The position numbers and the translations under genes are program-made. A DNA stretch of 26,257 nucleotides from Bradyrhizobium sp. (GTDB lineage: Bacteria > Pseudomonadota > Alphaproteobacteria > Rhizobiales > Xanthobacteraceae): NCBI GenBank assembly GCA_028290305.1, contig JAQGKC010000105.1, positions 1 through 26,257 on the forward strand, given 5' to 3'. The notes under the pieces are model-generated. The model was given only the letters and a program-made list of their open reading frames with translations. It made no database searches and was not told where the DNA came from. Shown here piece by piece: positions 15,300 to 24,150 of this stretch; the stretch's first letter is position 1, and every line of letters starts with the position of its first letter.

Positions 15300-16391
15300 T
15301 TGCAACAGTCAGATCAATCCATCATCGACGAACTGGAAGACGCCGTCAGAGGCGGCTCGCCGGAGAAGCGTGTCGAGACCCTTCGGCAGGTAACGGATCT
15401 TTTCCTGTACGACGGGGAGCGCCTCAGCGACGATCAGGTCAAGGTCTTTGACGACGTGCTGTGCCTTCTCGTCGCCCGCGTGGAAAGCCGTGCCAGGGCC
15501 GAACTCAGCAAGCGCCTGGCCCCGATCGACTACGCACCGTTCGAAGTCATTGAGCACCTCGCACACGATGACGAAATCGCGGTGGCCGGCAGTGTGCTGG
15601 CCAACTCCAGCCGCCTGAGAACGAGTACACTGGTTGAGATCGCAAGCACAAAGGGGCAGGATCATCTGCTCGCGATTTCGGACCGGATGAACCTGCCGGA
15701 AGTTGTCACCGAGATCATCATCGATCGCGGCCAACGCAAGGTTATCCGAAGGCTCGCAAACAATGCGAGCGCGCGGTTTTCCGATGCCGGCTATTCCAGC
15801 ATCGTCGCGCGAGCCGACGCCGACGATGAACTCACCGAGATTCTCGGACTTCGGATCGACCTTCCGGTCAAATATCTCCGCGATCTGTTACGGCGTGCGA
15901 CGGATGCCGTGCGCGCCCGACTGCTAGCCGTCGCACCTCCCAAACTCCAGGAAGAGATCAGGCGGGTCCTGAGGACGATCGCCGAAGCCGCGGGGGAAGA
16001 AAAACCACCGGCGCGGAATTTCGGCGTCGCCGAGCAGTTGGTGAAGCTGTTGAAGGATCTGAACGAACTGGATGACGCGGCCATCGTCAAATTTGCCGAA
16101 GCAAGAAAGTTCGACGAAGTGGCCGCGTCACTGGCCGCCCTCAACAACGTGCCGACGGATATGATGGCGCGGCTATTGGAGGGGCTCCGGTCCGATCTCG
16201 TCCTTATTCCCTGTAAATCTGCCGGATTGGCGTGGCCTGTCGTCGAACTGATCCTGCGCAACCGGCCGCTTCCGCAGCCCATCACCGAACAAACGCTCCA
16301 GGTGGCCTTGAGGGATTACGGCAGGCTGTCCGTGGACACCGCCCGCCGAACCCTGCGCTTCTGGAAGCTTCACAACAAAATCGTGAAGTAG
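15300..16391 (+). CDS. DUF2336 domain-containing protein
   Basis: A soluble, strongly alpha-helical protein of about 363 residues, typical of the DUF2336 family common in Bradyrhizobium and relatives. Family-like sequence starts QSIIDELEDAVRGGSPEKRVETLRQVTDLFL and runs through RLAPIDYAPFEVIEHLAHDDEIAVAGSVLANSSRL and RLANNASARFSDAGYSSIVARADADDEL. The function is unknown; the helical repeats suggest a scaffold or protein-binding role (inference). I place the start at TTG 15300, just before the conserved block. ATG 15132 is an in-frame alternative adding 56 residues of weakly coding sequence. It converges with the winged helix-TPR gene across 49 bp. Confidence 0.75.
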   Translation: MQQSDQSIIDELEDAVRGGSPEKRVETLRQVTDLFLYDGERLSDDQVKVFDDVLCLLVARVESRARAELSKRLAPIDYAPFEVIEHLAHDDEIAVAGSVLANSSRLRTSTLVEIASTKGQDHLLAISDRMNLPEVVTEIIIDRGQRKVIRRLANNASARFSDAGYSSIVARADADDELTEILGLRIDLPVKYLRDLLRRATDAVRARLLAVAPPKLQEEIRRVLRTIAEAAGEEKPPARNFGVAEQLVKLLKDLNELDDAAIVKFAEARKFDEVAASLAALNNVPTDMMARLLEGLRSDLVLIPCKSAGLAWPVVELILRNRPLPQPITEQTLQVALRDYGRLSVDTARRTLRFWKLHNKIVK

Positions 16392-16440
16392 GTTTTCGCT
16401 GGCGCGGCAGCAGCATGCTCCCTCGCCCTGCGGTTTAAGA

Positions 16441-18000
16441 TCACTCCAGGCCTGCGCGACGGAAGCCTTCCAGATAGTGCTCGCGGTCGGAATCGAGCTT
16501 CCACGGCAACTGGTTTGCGATCCAGGTGAGCGATATATTGGGTTGCGTCCGGCGTAACTCCTGGAGTGCCGCCGCCGAAACCTCGGTTTGACCGGCCATG
16601 CCGGCGGCCACCGTCAGCACCCGGTAGGCGCCGGTGAGATCGCCACGCTGGCGGATCGCCTCGCGCGAAAGCGCAATCGCCTCGGGATAATTTCTTCCGA
16701 CGAACTGCGCGTAGGCGGCGATACCGTAATAGATCGCCAGCGAAGGGTCGCGCGGAGTCAACCGGATGGCGCGCTGTGCTGCTTCATATGAATCCTGCCA
16801 GCGCCCACTATAGGACAGCGCCAGCGCGTAGTAGCCCTGCGCCAGCGAGAAGTTCGGGTTGAGCTGCAACGCGAGTTCGAACTCGGCCAGCGAGTCGTCG
16901 AGGCGCCGCGTTGAAAAACAGACGCTGCCAAGCGCGGTGTGCGCCCAGGGGTCTTCGCTGTCGGCCTGGATTGCCGCGAGCGCCGCGCGCTCGGCAAGCG
17001 GCGCTGCCTTCACGATGTCCGCCCAGCCCAAGTGAACGCCGAACATGTGACTGGTGGCGAGTACCGAGAGCGCCTGGCCATAGTTCGGATCGATCGCAAT
17101 CGCTTTTTCCAAAAGCTGCTGCGCGACTTCGTGATCCTGCCGCGTTACGCGCCAGTAATGCGACAGCGCCCGCATCACCAGATCCCAGGCGTCCAGGCTG
17201 TTCGGCGGCTTGCGTCTGGCACGAAAATTCTCGGCTGCATAAATCTGCGGCTCGATCGCCGCGACGATCGCATCGGTGATTTCATCCTGCACGGCGAACA
17301 CGTCAGGCAGGTCGCGGTCATAGTGCTCCCCCCAAATGTGACTGCCGGTCGTGACGTCGTTGAGTTGCGCTGTGATGCGGACGCGGCCGCCTGCCCTTCG
17401 TACGCTGCCTTCGACCACGTAACGCACGCCGAGCTCTGCGGCGACCTGCTTGAGATGGACGGGCTTGCCCTTGTAGATGAAAGAAGAGTTGCGCGCGATC
17501 ACGAAAAACCATCGCACCTTGGACAAGGCGGTGATGATGTCTTCGCTGATCCCGTCGGAGAAATATTCCTGCTCGCCATCGCCGCTCATATTGTCGAAAG
17601 CAAGTACGGCGATCGCCGGCCGATCGGGCATCGGCAACGCCGGCCGCTGATCGATTTCCGCCAGCGCGGCGCTCGACTGAATGCCGCTCGGCTGCTCCTT
17701 CACCTTACCGACAAAACGAAGTCCCTTGCGGGGAATGGTTCGGATCAATTTCTGGTCCTTGCCGCTATCGCCGACCGCCGTTCGCGCGGCGTTGATGCGG
17801 CTGGTCAGGGTCGAATCAGAAACAATCCGCCCACCCCAGATCAAGGCGATGAGGTCTTCCTTGCTGACGACGCGGTCGCGGTTCTGCATCAGATAGACCA
17901 GCAGATCGAACACCTGCGGCTGCAAGGCAACGTGATCGCCGCCGCGGAGCAGTTCGCGGCGTTCGGTGTCAAGCGTATGATCGTCAAAGACAAACTGCAC
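16441..18000 (-). CDS. Winged-helix transcriptional regulator with TolB/FlgO-like and TPR domains (CadC-type)
   Basis: A 519-residue modular protein. Residues 1-98 form an OmpR/CadC-type winged helix (FDDHTLDTERRELLRGGDHVALQPQVFDLLVYLMQN, then IRTIPRKGLRFVG). Residues about 125-260 form a TolB/FlgO-like domain beginning RPAIAVLAFDNMSGDGEQEYFSDGISEDI. Several TPR units fill 290-500. No membrane helix is visible between them, unlike true CadC, so it is probably cytoplasmic. The start is GTG at 18000, with only a weak GGGATG upstream. It is divergent from mddA, and the gap holds a perfect inverted repeat that could be its site. The non-DNA-binding half closely resembles that of the cyclase encoded at 19608-21416. 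Confidence 0.85.
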   Translation of the reverse strand: MQFVFDDHTLDTERRELLRGGDHVALQPQVFDLLVYLMQNRDRVVSKEDLIALIWGGRIVSDSTLTSRINAARTAVGDSGKDQKLIRTIPRKGLRFVGKVKEQPSGIQSSAALAEIDQRPALPMPDRPAIAVLAFDNMSGDGEQEYFSDGISEDIITALSKVRWFFVIARNSSFIYKGKPVHLKQVAAELGVRYVVEGSVRRAGGRVRITAQLNDVTTGSHIWGEHYDRDLPDVFAVQDEITDAIVAAIEPQIYAAENFRARRKPPNSLDAWDLVMRALSHYWRVTRQDHEVAQQLLEKAIAIDPNYGQALSVLATSHMFGVHLGWADIVKAAPLAERAALAAIQADSEDPWAHTALGSVCFSTRRLDDSLAEFELALQLNPNFSLAQGYYALALSYSGRWQDSYEAAQRAIRLTPRDPSLAIYYGIAAYAQFVGRNYPEAIALSREAIRQRGDLTGAYRVLTVAAGMAGQTEVSAAALQELRRTQPNISLTWIANQLPWKLDSDREHYLEGFRRAGLE

Positions 18001-18130
18001 GCTGCATCCCGGACCGCGTCCGTCCTCAAGAAATAATCAAGCCCGCCTCACGGATAAATCAAGCACGGGACAAAGCTTTCCGCGCGCGCTTTCGGCATCC
18101 TGCACAGACCACAATCGCGATCTCAATCAC

Positions 18131-18151
18131 GGATCACAGATGTCGTGATCC
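18131..18151. promoter_or_regulatory. Perfect inverted repeat upstream of mddA (candidate operator)
   Basis: GGATCAC at 18131-18137 and GTGATCC at 18145-18151 form perfect 7-bp arms separated by 7 bp. It ends 31 bp before the mddA start codon and lies about 130 bp upstream of the divergent regulator gene, so it would suit repression or activation of mddA. No factor is proved. Confidence 0.5.
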
Positions 18152-18182
18152 CAATCATTCATTGCCTTTATCGGAGCCGATT

Positions 18183-18959
18183 ATGACCCAGATCCAATCC
18201 GTTAACCCAGACGTCTCTGGAAATCGCGTGCTAAGATTTACCGCGTTTCTCTACGGACTTGTCGCCTATTTCGCGTTTTTCATCACATTTGTTTACGCCA
18301 TCGGCTTCGTTGGCGGCCTTGTCGTGCCAAAGACCATCGATAGCGGGCCGGAACCGTCCACAACGGAAGCCTTGGCCGTAAACCTGCTCCTGATGTCGGT
18401 GTTCGCAGTGCAGCACAGCCTGATGGCGCGCAAGCAGTTCAAGCAATGGTGGACTCAATACGTACCGAAGCCGGTCGAACGCAGCACCTACGTGCTGTTC
18501 GCGAGCCTCTCTCTCCTGCTGCTGTTCTGGCAGTGGCGTCCGATACCGGCGATAGTTTGGCAGATCAACGAGCCAGATGTCGCAGCGGCGGTCGCAACCC
18601 TGTCGTTGATAGGCTGGGTGATCGTGCTCACCAGCACCTTCATGATCAATCATTTCGAGCTGTTCGGATTGCATCAGGTCGCCAACAACCTCACCGGCCG
18701 CGAGATGCCGGCGTCGCGCTTCCGGACGCCTCTGTATTACAATTTCGTGCGGCACCCGATCTATCTTGGCTTCATCATCGCGTTCTGGGCGGCCCCCACG
18801 ATGACGGCCGGGCATCTGCTGTTCGCGGCAGTGACCACCCTCTACATTTTTGTTGGAATTTTTCTTGAAGAACACGATCTGGTCGAGATGTTTGGCGATG
18901 AATATCGCCAGTACAAGAAGCGCGTATCAATGTTGCTGCCGTGGCGTAAGTCGGCCTGA
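18183..18959 (+). CDS. mddA: Probable methanethiol S-methyltransferase (MddA; NnrU/ICMT-like membrane protein)
   Basis: A 258-residue membrane protein with about five hydrophobic segments, of the isoprenylcysteine methyltransferase / NnrU-like superfamily. MddA methylates methanethiol with S-adenosylmethionine to dimethyl sulfide and is known from Bradyrhizobium relatives and Pseudomonas. Motifs are VQHSLMARKQFKQWW in the first half, HFELFGLHQV, and the C-terminal cofactor region FVRHPIYLGFIIAFWAAP plus FLEEHDLVEMFGDEYRQYKKRVSMLLP (the 'RHP.Y' and 'EE.dL...fG..Y..Y...v..l.P' pattern). The ATG at 18183 follows GGAG with proper spacing. GFA follows 32 bp downstream, likely cotranscribed. A plain NnrU-type protein is the main alternative. 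Confidence 0.75.
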   Translation: MTQIQSVNPDVSGNRVLRFTAFLYGLVAYFAFFITFVYAIGFVGGLVVPKTIDSGPEPSTTEALAVNLLLMSVFAVQHSLMARKQFKQWWTQYVPKPVERSTYVLFASLSLLLLFWQWRPIPAIVWQINEPDVAAAVATLSLIGWVIVLTSTFMINHFELFGLHQVANNLTGREMPASRFRTPLYYNFVRHPIYLGFIIAFWAAPTMTAGHLLFAAVTTLYIFVGIFLEEHDLVEMFGDEYRQYKKRVSMLLPWRKSA

Positions 18960-18991
18960 TCAAGACCTGATTTCAGCAAGGAAGATATGAA

Positions 18992-19414
18992 ATGGATCAC
19001 ATTGGATATTGTTTTTGCGGTACAGTTGAAGTGACGGTGACTGGATCCCCGGAAGCGATGGGCTACTGCCATTGCGGCTCGTGCCGTTCGTGGTCGGGCG
19101 GACCCGTCAACGCATTTAGCCTCTGGAAGCCTGAGGCGGTGCGGATAACGGCGGGAGCAGAGCACGTCGCGACGTTTGCCAAAACGGCGATGAGCGAGCG
19201 CAAATATTGCGCGAAATGTGGCGGGCACCTGATGGCCAATCACCCGCCGCTCAGCCTCGTCGACGTATTCGCGGCCACGATTCCGACACTCACGTTTACG
19301 CCAGGGGTTCATGTCAATTACGCCGCGACAGTACTGCCGATGCGAGATGGCCTGCCGAAGCTGAAAGACTTTCCGGCCGAATTCGGCGGCTCAGGCGAAG
19401 TCATCGCCGAATAG
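18992..19414 (+). CDS. GFA-family (glutathione-dependent formaldehyde-activating enzyme/CENP-V-like) zinc protein
   Basis: A 140-residue protein of the GFA family, whose founding member speeds formation of S-hydroxymethylglutathione; most homologues are of unknown activity. Zinc ligands are visible as Cys7-x-Cys9, Cys26-x-Cys28-x-x-Cys31 (YCHCGSCRSWSG) and Cys73-x-x-Cys76 (YCAKCGG), the complete family set. The fold ends with the usual VDVFAATI block. The ATG at 18992 is preceded by AAGGAAG. It lies 32 bp after mddA on the same strand. A link to thiol or formaldehyde handling next to a methanethiol methyltransferase is tempting but inferred. Confidence 0.85.
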   Translation: MDHIGYCFCGTVEVTVTGSPEAMGYCHCGSCRSWSGGPVNAFSLWKPEAVRITAGAEHVATFAKTAMSERKYCAKCGGHLMANHPPLSLVDVFAATIPTLTFTPGVHVNYAATVLPMRDGLPKLKDFPAEFGGSGEVIAE

Positions 19415-19480
19415 GGAATGATTTAACGACGGGGGCGGCGACGCGGCGAACTTAGTTCGGCGTGCGCCGACTTGCGACTC

Positions 19481-19497
19481 CAGCCGTTCGACGGCTG
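19481..19497. other. Perfect hairpin upstream of the cyclase gene
   Basis: CAGCCGT-TCG-ACGGCTG gives 7-bp perfect arms with a 3-base loop. It lies 66 bp past the GFA stop and directly abuts an 18-bp tandem repeat. No U-tract follows, so it could be a weak terminator, an operator or a leader structure. Confidence 0.45.
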
Positions 19498-19533
19498 ACA
19501 GTTCCATTGCTCGACACAGTTCCATTGCTCGAC
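19498..19533. repeat. 18-bp tandem duplication
   Basis: Two exact, adjacent copies of ACAGTTCCATTGCTCGAC occupy 19498-19515 and 19516-19533, starting at the base after the 7-bp hairpin. They end 74 bp before the cyclase start codon, in its likely promoter or leader. The exactness suggests a recent duplication or a paired binding site. Confidence 0.85.
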
Positions 19534-19607
19534 ATTGATTCTTTTAGATTTGAACCTTCGCATTTTGGCTCCGACAAAATTAATGGATACGAGTTGGAGA
19601 TAGACGG

Positions 19608-21416
19608 ATGATTTTTTCTGATACCAAAAACTTCGTCGCCGGCGACCGCGTTGAAAGGCGGCTGGCTGCGATACTGGTGGCGGATATCGCCGGATATTCC
19701 CGCCTGATGCACGCGAGCGAAGAAGCAACGCATGCACGCGTGACCGCGCTGCTGACCAACACCATCACGCCGGCGATCACCGAACATGGCGGCCACGTCA
19801 TCAAGACCACCGGCGATGGATTTCTGGCTGAATTTGCCAGCGCCGTCGATGCGGTGCGCGCCGCCATGCAGTTCCAGGGCAGCGTCTACAACATCACGAT
19901 CGGCGAAGTGCCTGACGAGCAAATTCTTTTCCGCGTCGGTATCAATATCGGCGACGTCATCGTCCAGGCGGATGACATTTTCGGAGACGGCGTCAATATT
20001 GCGGCGCGACTCGAAGGCATCGCGGAACCCGGCGGCATCTGTCTTTCGGCTTCGGCTTACGATCAGGTTTACGGCAAGATCGGAATTGAATTTTCCGACC
20101 TTGGCGAGCAAAGCCTCAAGAACATCGCGCGTCCGGTCCGCGCCTATGCTGTCGTTCCGGACGGATCACGCGCGGCAACGCCGGGCGGCAACGCGGCGCC
20201 TGTGCCACTTTCAACACCCCGTCTCTCGATCGTGGTTCTGCCGTTCGTCAATATCGGCGACGATCCCGAGCAGGAGTATTTCGTCGATGGCGTGATCGAA
20301 AGCCTCACCACAGACCTGTCGCGCATTCGCGGCTCGTTCGTGATCGCCCGCAACACCGCGTTTGCGTTCAAGGGCAAGTCGCCCGACGTACGGCAGATCG
20401 GCCGGGAGTTGAATGTTCGCTATGTGCTTGAAGGCTCGGTGCAGCGCAGCGGCAACCGGCTTCGGATCAATGTGCAATTGATCGAAGCCGAAACCAGCAA
20501 TCATCTTTGGGCCGAGCGGTTCGACAAGCCCGTCGCCGGCCTTTTCGACATGCAGGACGAAATGGTATCGCGGCTCGCCAACGCGCTCGATGCCCAACTC
20601 ATTGAGGCCGAGGCGCAGCGGGCGGGACGCTCGATGTATCGTGATGCGATGGACCTGTATTTCCAGGGCAGGGCTTGCTGGAACAAGGGAATGACACCGG
20701 AATACCTGACACAGGCCCGGGATTTCTTCGAGCGTGCACTGGCGCTCGATGCCGGGAATGTCGATGCGATGGTCGGTTGGGCGACGGTCGTTGCAACAAT
20801 TGCCGGCTCGTTTGCGAGTGACGACCGGGCCGCCCAGCTTGCGGCGGCGGAGACGACCTTGACCAAAGCGTTGTCGATGGCCCCGCGGCATGCCGGTGCG
20901 CATCTGTCGCTTGGCGCGGTGCAGATGTTTACCAACCGCGCAGCCCTGGGCATCGGCGAATGCGAGCGGGCGCTGGCGCTGGATCACAATCTTGCAGACG
21001 CCCACGGCTGCATCGGCATGGCCAAATATTTTGTCGGCCGCGCCGAGGAGACCGAAGCGCATATCCTCGAGGCGCTCCGGCTCTCCCCGCGCGACATCTA
21101 TGCTTACCGTTGGATGCTGTTCGTCGGAATTGCCAAGGCGCAGCTTGGCGCCGACACCGAAGCGGTCGACTGGCTGCGCCGGAGCATCGAAGCCAACCGC
21201 AATTTTCCGCTTGCGCATTTTCATCTCGCGGAAGCGCTGGCGTTGCTTGGCCAGTTGGACGAGGCGCGGGCCGCGGCGCAGGCAGGGCTTGCCCTGCAAC
21301 CGGATTTCACCCTGCTTCGCTACCGCATCAACGCCCTGAGCGACAATCCGGCCTATCTCGCCGGGCGCGAACGCAGCTGCAAGGGGATGCGGCTCGCCGG
21401 TGTTCCGGAAGGCTGA
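19608..21416 (+). CDS. Class III adenylate/guanylate cyclase with TolB/FlgO-like and TPR domains
   Basis: A 602-residue cytoplasmic signalling protein. The N-terminal class III cyclase domain (about 15-180) shows metal Asp26 (LVADIAGYSRLM), the KTTGD motif with Lys66 and second metal Asp70, Asp123 before FGDGVNIAAR, and Asn130/Arg134 for transition-state binding, so the catalytic set is complete and ATP is the likelier substrate. Residues about 205-330 form a TolB/FlgO-like domain (RLSIVVLPFVNIGDDPEQEYFVDGVIESL), and TPR units follow from 345 to about 580. The ATG at 19608 follows GGAG by 8 bases. The non-cyclase half resembles that of the winged-helix protein at 16441-18000. The stimulus is unknown. 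Confidence 0.9.
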   Translation: MIFSDTKNFVAGDRVERRLAAILVADIAGYSRLMHASEEATHARVTALLTNTITPAITEHGGHVIKTTGDGFLAEFASAVDAVRAAMQFQGSVYNITIGEVPDEQILFRVGINIGDVIVQADDIFGDGVNIAARLEGIAEPGGICLSASAYDQVYGKIGIEFSDLGEQSLKNIARPVRAYAVVPDGSRAATPGGNAAPVPLSTPRLSIVVLPFVNIGDDPEQEYFVDGVIESLTTDLSRIRGSFVIARNTAFAFKGKSPDVRQIGRELNVRYVLEGSVQRSGNRLRINVQLIEAETSNHLWAERFDKPVAGLFDMQDEMVSRLANALDAQLIEAEAQRAGRSMYRDAMDLYFQGRACWNKGMTPEYLTQARDFFERALALDAGNVDAMVGWATVVATIAGSFASDDRAAQLAAAETTLTKALSMAPRHAGAHLSLGAVQMFTNRAALGIGECERALALDHNLADAHGCIGMAKYFVGRAEETEAHILEALRLSPRDIYAYRWMLFVGIAKAQLGADTEAVDWLRRSIEANRNFPLAHFHLAEALALLGQLDEARAAAQAGLALQPDFTLLRYRINALSDNPAYLAGRERSCKGMRLAGVPEG

Positions 21417-21424
21417 GGCTCGCG

Positions 21425-21451
21425 ACCTCTCCCCGCATTGCGGGGAGAGGT
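21425..21451. terminator. Strong hairpin between convergent cyclase and ilvC genes
   Basis: Perfect 12-bp arms (ACCTCTCCCCGC / GCGGGGAGAGGT) surround an ATT loop, 8 bp past the cyclase stop and 14 bp past the ilvC stop on the other strand. It could stop transcripts from both sides. No T-run follows on either strand, so it may equally be a REP-like repeat of the 'cctctccccgc' type seen in alphaproteobacteria. Confidence 0.55.
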
Positions 21452-21465
21452 TCAAGAAAGAAAGA

Positions 21466-22524
<1,059 letters not shown>

Positions 22525-22655
22525 TCATGTTTTCTGAATGTTCGGCCTGTCGTCAGAAGGCCGGTCCAGCGTGTGGATCCGCTGGCAATTTCCGCCGTTG
22601 TCTAGTCCATTTTTACCCCCAGGGGAAACCCGTTTCTGCATGGCGCAATGCGGCA

Positions 22656-23258
22656 TCATGCGTCCATGAAGACCGGATAGAGCGAGGCCAACAGCAAGAG
22701 CGCCATGATGATATTGAACGCCCGGACGGTGCTCCGGGAGGTCAGGAGCGGCCGCAGCGAACTGCCGAACAATGCCCAGGCCGTGCAGGACAAAGCTCCC
22801 AGGATCAGGCTCAGTCCGACCTGAATCGCAATATTCCAGGGATAGGCTGCGATCGCCGCATAGGCGGTGATCGTGCCGATCACCATGACCCAGCCCTTGG
22901 CATTGACCCACTGGAAGAAGGCCGCGCCCCAGAACGTCATTGGGCCGCGACGATTGTTCTGATCCGGGCTCACCGGCTCGGACACCGCGATCGCTACGGC
23001 GAGATAGATCAGATAGGCGACACCGGCATATTTCAGGATCGTCTGCAGCACCGGATAGGCAATGAAGATGGTCCCGAGGCCGAGACCGACCGCCCCGACC
23101 ATGAAGGCAAAGCCGATCGTGATGCCGGCGATATGCGGCAGCGTTGGGCGGAAGCCGTGGGTCAGCCCCGACGACAGCAGCATGATGTTGTTCGGACCCG
23201 GCGTGAAGAACATCACGACGGCGAAGATGACAAAGGCGATCAGCAGCGAATGCGACAT
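22656..23258 (-). CDS. LysE/RhtB-family amino acid exporter
   Basis: A 200-residue inner-membrane exporter with about six hydrophobic segments. The family motif MFFTPGPNNIMLLSSGLTHGFRPTLPHIAGITIGF is complete near residues 15-50. KYAGVAYLIYLAVAIA and FFQWVNAKGWVMVIGTI are the usual second and third blocks. Characterised relatives export lysine, threonine, homoserine or cysteine derivatives; the substrate here is not readable. I chose ATG 23258, 8 bp after the stop of the EamA gene, because the family starts there; the frame remains open further upstream over that gene. Its place inside the ilv cluster suggests amino-acid overflow control (inference). Confidence 0.9.
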   Translation of the reverse strand: MSHSLLIAFVIFAVVMFFTPGPNNIMLLSSGLTHGFRPTLPHIAGITIGFAFMVGAVGLGLGTIFIAYPVLQTILKYAGVAYLIYLAVAIAVSEPVSPDQNNRRGPMTFWGAAFFQWVNAKGWVMVIGTITAYAAIAAYPWNIAIQVGLSLILGALSCTAWALFGSSLRPLLTSRSTVRAFNIIMALLLLASLYPVFMDA

Positions 23259-23266
23259 GGTTGGGC

Positions 23267-24142
23267 TCACGCGATCTTCGGCACGGCTTGCGAACGCTTC
23301 GACAGCAGCATCACCGCGATGCCGCACATCACGGTGACCATCCCGGCCAGCCGTAGCGGCCCGAAGGTTTCGCCGAACACGAGGCTCGACGCCGCCGAAC
23401 CGATGAAGGGCACCAGCAGCGCGAACGGCACCACCTGCGCCGCGGTGTAGTCGCGCAGCAACCGTCCCCACAACCAGTAGGCGATGCTGGTCGAGATTCC
23501 GCCCAGGACCAGCACGCAGACGAGGCCGGTCAGCGACATATGCAACAGCGCATGCCACGTGGCCTGCGATCCATTGGTGAGCAGTGTCAGGGCGAGCAGC
23601 GGAATCGCTGCAGTCAGACACAGCCACGCAAACAGATCGAACATTCGCACATCCTTGGCGCGTCGCAGCAGCAGATTGCCGATCGCGAAACTGACCGGGC
23701 AAATCATCAGCACTGCGAAGGCGCCGACGCTGAAATCATAACCGACGGTGCCGCAAATCATCAGCAGCCCAACGGTCGCGACACCGACGCCGACGGTTTG
23801 CGGCCGGGTCGGCAGTTCGTGGAACGCGATCGCTGCAAACATGATCGTGAACAGCGCCTGACTCTGCACGATCACGCTGGACAGGCCGACGGGAACGCCG
23901 TCCGCGATGCCGTAAGCCTGCGCCAGGAACTGGCCGAGAAACAACGTAAAGCTGATCGAGATCAGAATTGGCCAGGAGACTTTCGGCCGCGGCACGAACA
24001 GGCATGGCAGTGCGGCAATGGCAAAACGCAGCGTGGTCATCAGCTCCGGCGAAAATTCGTCGAGCGCGATCCGGCTTGCGACAAAGGCTAGCCCCCAGAT
24101 CACCGCCACCGTGACGGCAAGGCAGACGTCGGCTGGCTTCAT
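23267..24142 (-). CDS. EamA/DMT-superfamily transporter
   Basis: A 291-residue inner-membrane protein made of two EamA repeats with about ten membrane segments in all. Typical motifs are AVIWGLAFVASRIALDEFSPELMTTLRFAIAALP in the first repeat, then SSVIVQSQALFTIMFAAIAFHELP, and in the second LWGRLLRDYTAAQVVPFALLVPFIGSAASSLVFGE. Characterised relatives (YdeD/EamA, RhtA) export cysteine-pathway metabolites or threonine and homoserine. The gene begins 8 bp after the methyltransferase and ends 8 bp before the LysE gene, so all three are one transcript. Two different exporter types in a row next to biosynthetic genes is notable. Confidence 0.9.
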   Translation of the reverse strand: MKPADVCLAVTVAVIWGLAFVASRIALDEFSPELMTTLRFAIAALPCLFVPRPKVSWPILISISFTLFLGQFLAQAYGIADGVPVGLSSVIVQSQALFTIMFAAIAFHELPTRPQTVGVGVATVGLLMICGTVGYDFSVGAFAVLMICPVSFAIGNLLLRRAKDVRMFDLFAWLCLTAAIPLLALTLLTNGSQATWHALLHMSLTGLVCVLVLGGISTSIAYWLWGRLLRDYTAAQVVPFALLVPFIGSAASSLVFGETFGPLRLAGMVTVMCGIAVMLLSKRSQAVPKIA

Positions 24143-24150
24143 CGACGTCG

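Noticed and set aside
16939..18036. Plus-strand open frame of 365 codons antisense to the winged helix-TPR gene
   Set aside because: No domain is recognisable, and the opposite strand encodes a complete winged helix and TPR protein.
23259..23702. N-terminal extension of the LysE exporter upstream of 23258
   Set aside because: It overlaps the EamA gene in a frame of low-complexity Arg/Ala sequence. The conserved LysE start lies at 23258.
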